Shown here one piece after another: positions 59,882 through 64,000 of a stretch of 64,000 bases of DNA. The position numbers were made by a program, and so were the translations under genes. The stretch is taken from assembly GCA_963830495.1 (NCBI GenBank), contig CAWHMS010000004.1, positions 62,001 to 126,000 of the forward strand, given 5' to 3'. Positions within the stretch are counted from its first letter, which is position 1. Every line of letters starts with the position of its first letter. The notes beneath the pieces were generated by a model, which was not told the DNA's origin, made no database searches, and saw only the letters and a program-made list of their open reading frames with translations. This DNA comes from CAWHMS01 sp963830495. Lineage in GTDB: Bacteria > Actinomycetota > Actinomycetes > Propionibacteriales > Nocardioidaceae.

Positions 59882-59982
59882 GCTGGCGAGGCCGGCGACA
59901 CGCGGGTGTCGGGCCCGCCGAGGGCCGCTGACCTGGCACTTTGTCGGAATTCGCACCGACTTCGCGGAATTGCTTGCAGCCG

Positions 59983-60044
59983 CTAATGGTTGGACGTAGT
60001 GTCACCCCTAGATGTAGTAGTTACACGGGTGTAAGTCATCCACA
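59983..60044 (+). promoter_or_regulatory. nrdR-nrdJ control region: NrdR-box-like and palindromic sites
   Basis: CTAGATGTAG (60008-60017) fits the NrdR-box core CWANATNTWG exactly, and CTAATGGTTG (59983-59992) fits at 8 of 10. TTACACGGGTGTAA (60021-60034) is a perfect palindrome of 6-bp arms. TCATCCACA (60036-60044) is one base from a DnaA box. A possible -35 TTGGAC lies at 59990-59995. Repression of nrdRJ by NrdR is expected. Confidence 0.6.
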
Positions 60045-60230
60045 GGTTGTGGTAGGGCGCCGTACACAGCTCCTGAGGCTCAGCCGGAACAGACACCCAC
60101 AGGAGACCGCGGTTCGTCCCCAGGTCGTCCACAGGCAGGTCCCCAAGGCGGGGCGCAAACTGTCGGACCTCCGGAGTAGAACGACGGTATGAGCGTCGCG
60201 CTCGCGTGACCCGGAGAGGAGGCGGCCCCG

Positions 60231-60758
60231 ATGCACTGTCCGTACTGCCGCCACACCGACACGCGCGTGCTCGACTCCCGGGTGTCCGAAGACGGTACGT
60301 CGATCCGCCGGCGGCGCTCGTGCTCGAGCTGTGAGCGGCGGTTCACGACTGTCGAGGCGATGCAGCTGACCGTGGTGAAGCGGTCGGGGGCGACCGAGGC
60401 GTTCAGGCGGGAGAAGGTCGTCGCTGGGGTCCGCAAGGCGTGCAAGGGGCGTCCGGTGAGCGACGACCAGCTCGCCCGGCTGGGCTCCGACGTCGAAGAC
60501 GCGGTCCGCGCCTCCGGCTGGGCCGAGGTGCCGGCCAACGAGGTCGGCCTGGCCACGCTCGGGCCGCTGCGCGAGCTCGATGAGGTGGCCTACCTGCGGT
60601 TCGCGAGTGTGTACCGCGCCTTTGAGTCGGCCGACGACTTCGAGACCGAGATCGCGCTGCTGCGAGCCGAGCGCGACGCCTCAACCGACGTACCCCGGGC
60701 CGAACCAACAGAGCACGACAGACATCACGACACAGAATTCCAGCCGCACAGCGGCTGA
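60231..60758 (+). CDS. nrdR: Transcriptional repressor NrdR
   Basis: 175 residues, typical length plus a short tail. The zinc ribbon is MHCPYCRHTDTRVLDSRVSEDGTSIRRRRSCSSCERRFTTVEAMQL (four cysteines). The ATP-cone has VVKRSGATEAFRREKVVAGVRKACKGRPVSDDQL and the end of the domain is YLRFASVYRAFESADDFETEIALL. NrdR senses ATP/dATP and represses ribonucleotide reductase genes; here it is followed by nrdJ after 75 bp. A GAGAGGAGG site precedes the ATG. Confidence 0.97.
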   Translation: MHCPYCRHTDTRVLDSRVSEDGTSIRRRRSCSSCERRFTTVEAMQLTVVKRSGATEAFRREKVVAGVRKACKGRPVSDDQLARLGSDVEDAVRASGWAEVPANEVGLATLGPLRELDEVAYLRFASVYRAFESADDFETEIALLRAERDASTDVPRAEPTEHDRHHDTEFQPHSG

Positions 60759-60833
60759 GCACCACCGAGCACGAGCCAACCGACCAGCCAAGACCAGCCA
60801 GCCAAGAACGAGTCAGCCAGGCAAGGAGAGGCC

Positions 60834-63761
60834 ATGACCGAGACCGACGGCCGCCGTACGGCGCAGTCCACCAAGCGCGGCAGCGGCAAGGGGCTCACCA
60901 TCGAGCGGGTGTTCTCGACCGAGCGCGTGCACCCCTACGACGAGCTGACCTGGGAGCGGCGCGACGTGGTGCAGACCAACTGGAAGACGGGCGAGACCGT
61001 CTTCGAGCAGCGCGGTGTGGAGTTCCCGGACTTCTGGTCGGTCAACGCCTCGACGATCGTGACGAGCAAGTACTTCCGCGGCGCGGTCGGCACCGACGCC
61101 CGCGAGTGGAGCCTCAAGCAGCTGGTCGACCGGGTGGTCAAGACCTACCGCGCATCGGGCGAGGCGGAGGGCTACTTCGCGACGCCGGCCGATGCGGAGC
61201 TGTTCGAGCACGAGCTGACCTGGCTGCTGGTGCACCAGTACTTCTCGTTCAACTCGCCCGTGTGGTTCAACGTCGGCACGAAGTCGCCGCAGCAGGTATC
61301 GGCGTGTTTCATCCTCAGCGTCGACGACTCGATGGATTCCATCCTCAACTGGTACAAGGAGGAGGGCTTCATCTTCAAGGGCGGCTCCGGGGCGGGGCTC
61401 AACCTGAGCCGCATCCGCTCGTCGAAGGAGCTGCTCTCCAGCGGTGGCACGGCGTCAGGGCCGGTCTCGTTCATGCGCGGCGCCGACGCGAGCGCGGGCA
61501 CGATCAAGTCCGGCGGCGCCACCCGGCGAGCGGCCAAGATGGTGGTGCTCGACGTCGACCACCCCGACATCGAGGAGTTCGTCGAGACGAAGGCGCGCGA
61601 GGAGCACAAGATCAGGGCGCTGCGCGACGCCGGCTTCGACATGGACCTCGGCGGCCACGACATCACCTCGGTCCAGTACCAGAACGCCAACAACTCCGTC
61701 CGCGTCACCGACGAGTTCATGCGCGCGGTGGAGCAGGGTGACCAGTTCGGCCTGCGCGCCCGCAAGACCGGCGAGGTGATCGAGGAGGTCGACGCACGCG
61801 AGCTGTTCCGCAAGATCAGCCAGGCCGCGTGGGAGTGCGCCGACCCGGGTCTGCAGTACGACGACACGATCAACGACTGGCACACCAACCCCGAGACCGG
61901 CCGCATCACCGCGAGCAACCCGTGTTCCGAGTACCTGAGCCTCGACAACAGCTCGTGCAACCTGGCCAGCCTCAACCTGCTGAAGTTCCTCAAGGACGAC
62001 GGATCCTTCGACGGGGTGCATTTCGCGAAGGCGGTCGAGCTGATCATCACGGCGATGGACATCTCGATCTGCTTCGCCGACTTCCCGACCCAGGCGATCG
62101 GCGACACGACCCGCGACTACCGCCAGCTCGGCATCGGCTACGCCAACCTGGGCGCGCTGCTGATGGCGATGGGGCTCGGCTACGACTCCGAAGGCGGCCG
62201 GGCGATGGCGGCGGCGATCACGTCGCTGATGACCGGTACGTCGTACAAGCGCTCGGCGGAGCTGGCCGGAGTGGTCGGTCCGTACGCCGGCTACGCGCGC
62301 AACGGCGAGCCGCACAAGCGGGTGATGCGCAAGCACCAGGCGGCCAACGATGCGCTGCGCACGATCCACGCCTCCGACCGGTCGGTGCAGGCCCTCGCGA
62401 CGAAGGCATGGGCGGCCGTGGTCAAGACGGGGGAGCGCAACGGCTACCGCAACGCGCAAGCCTCAGTCTTGGCTCCCACAGGCACGATTTCCTTCATGAT
62501 GGACACCGACACGACCGGGATCGAGCCGGACTTCTCACTGGTGAAGTTCAAGAAGCTCGTCGGTGGTGGGTCGATGCAGATCGTCAACCAGACCGTGCCG
62601 AGGGCGCTGCGCAAGCTGGGCTACCAGGAGGAGCAGGTCGAGGCGATCGTCGAGTACATCGCTGAGCACGGCCACGTCATCGATGCGCCTGGGCTGAAGA
62701 AGGAGCACTACGAGGTCTTCGACTGCGCGATGGGTGCGCGGGCGCTGGCCCCGATGGGCCACGTGCGGATGATGGCGGCGACCCAGCCGTTCCTGAGTGG
62801 CGCGATCTCGAAGACGGTCAACCTGCCGGAGACGGCGACGGTCGAGGAGATCGAGGACATCTACCTGCAGTCATGGAAGCTCGGCCTCAAGGCAACCGCG
62901 GTCTATCGCGACAACTGCAAGGTGGGGCAGCCGCTGAACGACGCGAAGGCGAAGGGCGCCGACAAGGCGGCGCCGGCTGGCGGGCATGTGGCGGCTGTCG
63001 CAGAGGCTGGACCAGTCGACGAGACACCACGCCCGGTACGTCGCCGGCTGCCGAAGTCGCGCCCGTCGCAGACCACGTCGTTCTCCGTCGGTGGCGCCGA
63101 GGGCTACATGACGGCGGGGTCGTACCCCGACGATGGCCTGGGCGAGGTGTTCCTCAAACTCGGCAAACAGGGCTCGACGCTGGCCGGGGTGATGGATGCC
63201 TTCTCGATGGCGATCTCGATCAGCCTGCAGTACGGCGTGCCGCTGGAGACCTACGTCTCAAAGTTCACCAACATGAAGTTCGAGCCGGCCGGTCTCACGG
63301 ACGACCCGGACATCCGGATGAGCCAGTCGATCATGGACTACATCTTCCGAAGGCTGGCGCTGGACTACCTGCCGTTCGAGAAGCGGGCTGCGCTCGGCAT
63401 CTACACAGCCGAGGAGCGACAGCGACAGCTCGACACGGGTTCGTACGAGCCGGCGGCCGAGGACGAGGTACCCGAGGCCGAGAGCCTGAAGGAGACGGTG
63501 GCGCCCTCGCCCGAGGGAGCGACGGACACGGCAGCGGTGCCCGACACAGCTTCGGCGGCCGCCTCGATGGGGCATGACGAGGCGGTCGCCGAGACCAGCA
63601 AGCCGGCACCGGCAGGAGCCCACACGTCGGCGGAGCTGCTGGAGATCCTCCAGGGTAAGGAAGTCGACGCACCGCTCTGCTTCACCTGCGGCACCAAGAT
63701 GCGCCCGGCAGGAAGTTGCTACGTCTGCGAAGGCTGCGGCTCCACATCCGGCTGCAGCTGA
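60834..63761 (+). CDS. nrdJ: Vitamin B12-dependent (class II) ribonucleotide reductase NrdJ
   Basis: 975 residues from ATG 60834, with AAGGAGAGG upstream. Active-site regions are SACFILSVDDSMDSI, IFKGGSGAGLNLSRIRSSKELL, NPCSEYLSLDNSSCNLASLNLL (catalytic Cys and Glu region) and SVLAPTGTISFMMDTDTTGIEPDFSL. The C-terminal tail CFTCGTKMRPAGSCYVCEGCGSTSGCS is the zinc/thiol-relay end. It makes dNTP precursors without oxygen, using adenosylcobalamin. Operon with nrdR. Confidence 0.97.
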   Translation: MTETDGRRTAQSTKRGSGKGLTIERVFSTERVHPYDELTWERRDVVQTNWKTGETVFEQRGVEFPDFWSVNASTIVTSKYFRGAVGTDAREWSLKQLVDRVVKTYRASGEAEGYFATPADAELFEHELTWLLVHQYFSFNSPVWFNVGTKSPQQVSACFILSVDDSMDSILNWYKEEGFIFKGGSGAGLNLSRIRSSKELLSSGGTASGPVSFMRGADASAGTIKSGGATRRAAKMVVLDVDHPDIEEFVETKAREEHKIRALRDAGFDMDLGGHDITSVQYQNANNSVRVTDEFMRAVEQGDQFGLRARKTGEVIEEVDARELFRKISQAAWECADPGLQYDDTINDWHTNPETGRITASNPCSEYLSLDNSSCNLASLNLLKFLKDDGSFDGVHFAKAVELIITAMDISICFADFPTQAIGDTTRDYRQLGIGYANLGALLMAMGLGYDSEGGRAMAAAITSLMTGTSYKRSAELAGVVGPYAGYARNGEPHKRVMRKHQAANDALRTIHASDRSVQALATKAWAAVVKTGERNGYRNAQASVLAPTGTISFMMDTDTTGIEPDFSLVKFKKLVGGGSMQIVNQTVPRALRKLGYQEEQVEAIVEYIAEHGHVIDAPGLKKEHYEVFDCAMGARALAPMGHVRMMAATQPFLSGAISKTVNLPETATVEEIEDIYLQSWKLGLKATAVYRDNCKVGQPLNDAKAKGADKAAPAGGHVAAVAEAGPVDETPRPVRRRLPKSRPSQTTSFSVGGAEGYMTAGSYPDDGLGEVFLKLGKQGSTLAGVMDAFSMAISISLQYGVPLETYVSKFTNMKFEPAGLTDDPDIRMSQSIMDYIFRRLALDYLPFEKRAALGIYTAEERQRQLDTGSYEPAAEDEVPEAESLKETVAPSPEGATDTAAVPDTASAAASMGHDEAVAETSKPAPAGAHTSAELLEILQGKEVDAPLCFTCGTKMRPAGSCYVCEGCGSTSGCS

Positions 63762-63791
63762 GCCGCCGTTCTCCAAGTAGACGCAGGCGGC

Positions 63792-64000
63792 ATGGTCCTC
63801 ACTTGGGATAGAGATGTGCCTAGTTGCGAAGCGCGCAAGCAGGTGGGAAGGCAGCTGATCAAGGCGACCAGGGTATGTCCCGATTGCCGTACAACATTTC
63901 GTGGACAGGATGGTGACTGCCCGACTTGCGAAAGGGCACGACGTCGGAGCAAGTCGCGGGCCTCCGGCAGCGATTCGCCGACCGAGGAGGCCGCCGCGAC
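63792..64000 (+). CDS. Start of a zinc-ribbon protein, cut by the window edge
   Basis: 69 codons from ATG 63792 and still open at the last base. The frame reads VLTWDRDVPSCEARKQVG, then RVCPDCRTTFRG and GDCPTCERARRRSKSRA: two CPxC pairs 15 residues apart, a treble-clef or zinc-ribbon pattern. Base use is less GC-rich than nrdJ (for example ATAGAGATG, CAACATTTCG), which hints at acquired DNA. Family not identifiable from this part. Confidence 0.5.
   Translation, partial: MVLTWDRDVPSCEARKQVGRQLIKATRVCPDCRTTFRGQDGDCPTCERARRRSKSRASGSDSPTEEAAA

Larger units (their letters stand above)
59239..60230. other. Hairpin-rich non-coding stretch between fadE and nrdR
   Basis: No gene can be assigned with confidence in these 990 bp. 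The left part has the fadE upstream sequence and a weak small frame (59353-59667). The middle (59500-59890) contains three long-stem hairpins. The right part holds the nrdR-nrdJ control elements. All are listed separately. Confidence 0.7.

Noticed and set aside
60030..60230. A cobalamin riboswitch before nrdR-nrdJ
   Set aside because: No GCCACTG B12 box or matching core fold was found; only NrdR-type and palindromic sites are visible.

Overview
The window comes from a GC-rich actinobacterial chromosome (roughly 70% GC by eye, many GTG starts, 4-nt ATGA/GTGA gene overlaps). The order recA-recX-rny-miaB-(LigB-like)-miaA-dapF-hflX-dinG-lexA-nrdR-nrdJ, with DUF3046 before recA, SigE-family ECF signalling, RNase Y and LexA boxes of the TCGAAC-N4-GTTCGA type, points to Propionibacteriales, probably Nocardioidaceae. 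This placement is inference from gene content. No tRNA, rRNA, IS element, prophage or CRISPR array was recognised.

Layout. 1-9.6 kb: 5' part of an Lhr helicase (reverse strand, cut by the window edge); an ArsR/AHSA1/DinB-type operon with a clear promoter-operator; an ECF sigma factor with a membrane-anchored BNR-repeat partner; a three-gene ABC exporter; an LmeA-like lipid-binding protein. 9.7-17.4 kb: XdhC-like protein; a surface-glycan operon (Alg14-like, a fused Alg13-sulfotransferase, a GT2); a serine hydrolase; a TetR/MMPL divergent pair. 17.5-27.3 kb: MTA phosphorylase and epimerase, a VOC protein, a polytopic membrane protein, and a seven-gene operon in which every junction overlaps by 4 nt (GT2, DUF2064, methyltransferase, cytochrome b-Moco oxidoreductase, membrane protein, OmpR regulator, histidine kinase). 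This is the most system-like unknown in the window.

27.5-34 kb: DUF3046, MFS transporter, SOS-controlled recA with a 362-residue homing intein, recX, and rny behind a long structured leader. 34-47 kb: AraC-like and VOC genes, miaB, a twice-frameshifted FAD oxidoreductase, an intact sarcosine-oxidase-like gene, NUDIX, LigB-like, MT0933-type antitoxin, an M1 lipoprotein peptidase with a broken signal peptide, miaA, dapF, hflX. 47-54 kb: a C-rich double hairpin, dinG, lexA, a three-gene operon (acidic repeat peptide, JmjC-like oxygenase, sucrase/ferredoxin-like) and an SOS-controlled LysM protein. 54-64 kb: M36-like peptidase, xi-class GST, acyl-CoA dehydrogenase, a 1-kb hairpin-rich non-coding stretch, nrdR-nrdJ, and the start of a zinc-ribbon gene at the right edge.

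The functional core is DNA repair and nucleotide supply. RecA and LexA form the SOS switch; the LysM protein is the likely SOS division inhibitor; NrdR controls the B12-dependent reductase NrdJ; MiaA and MiaB modify A37 of tRNA. A dispersed family of long palindromes (three copies) runs through the window, one copy sitting in frame inside the Moco oxidoreductase gene.
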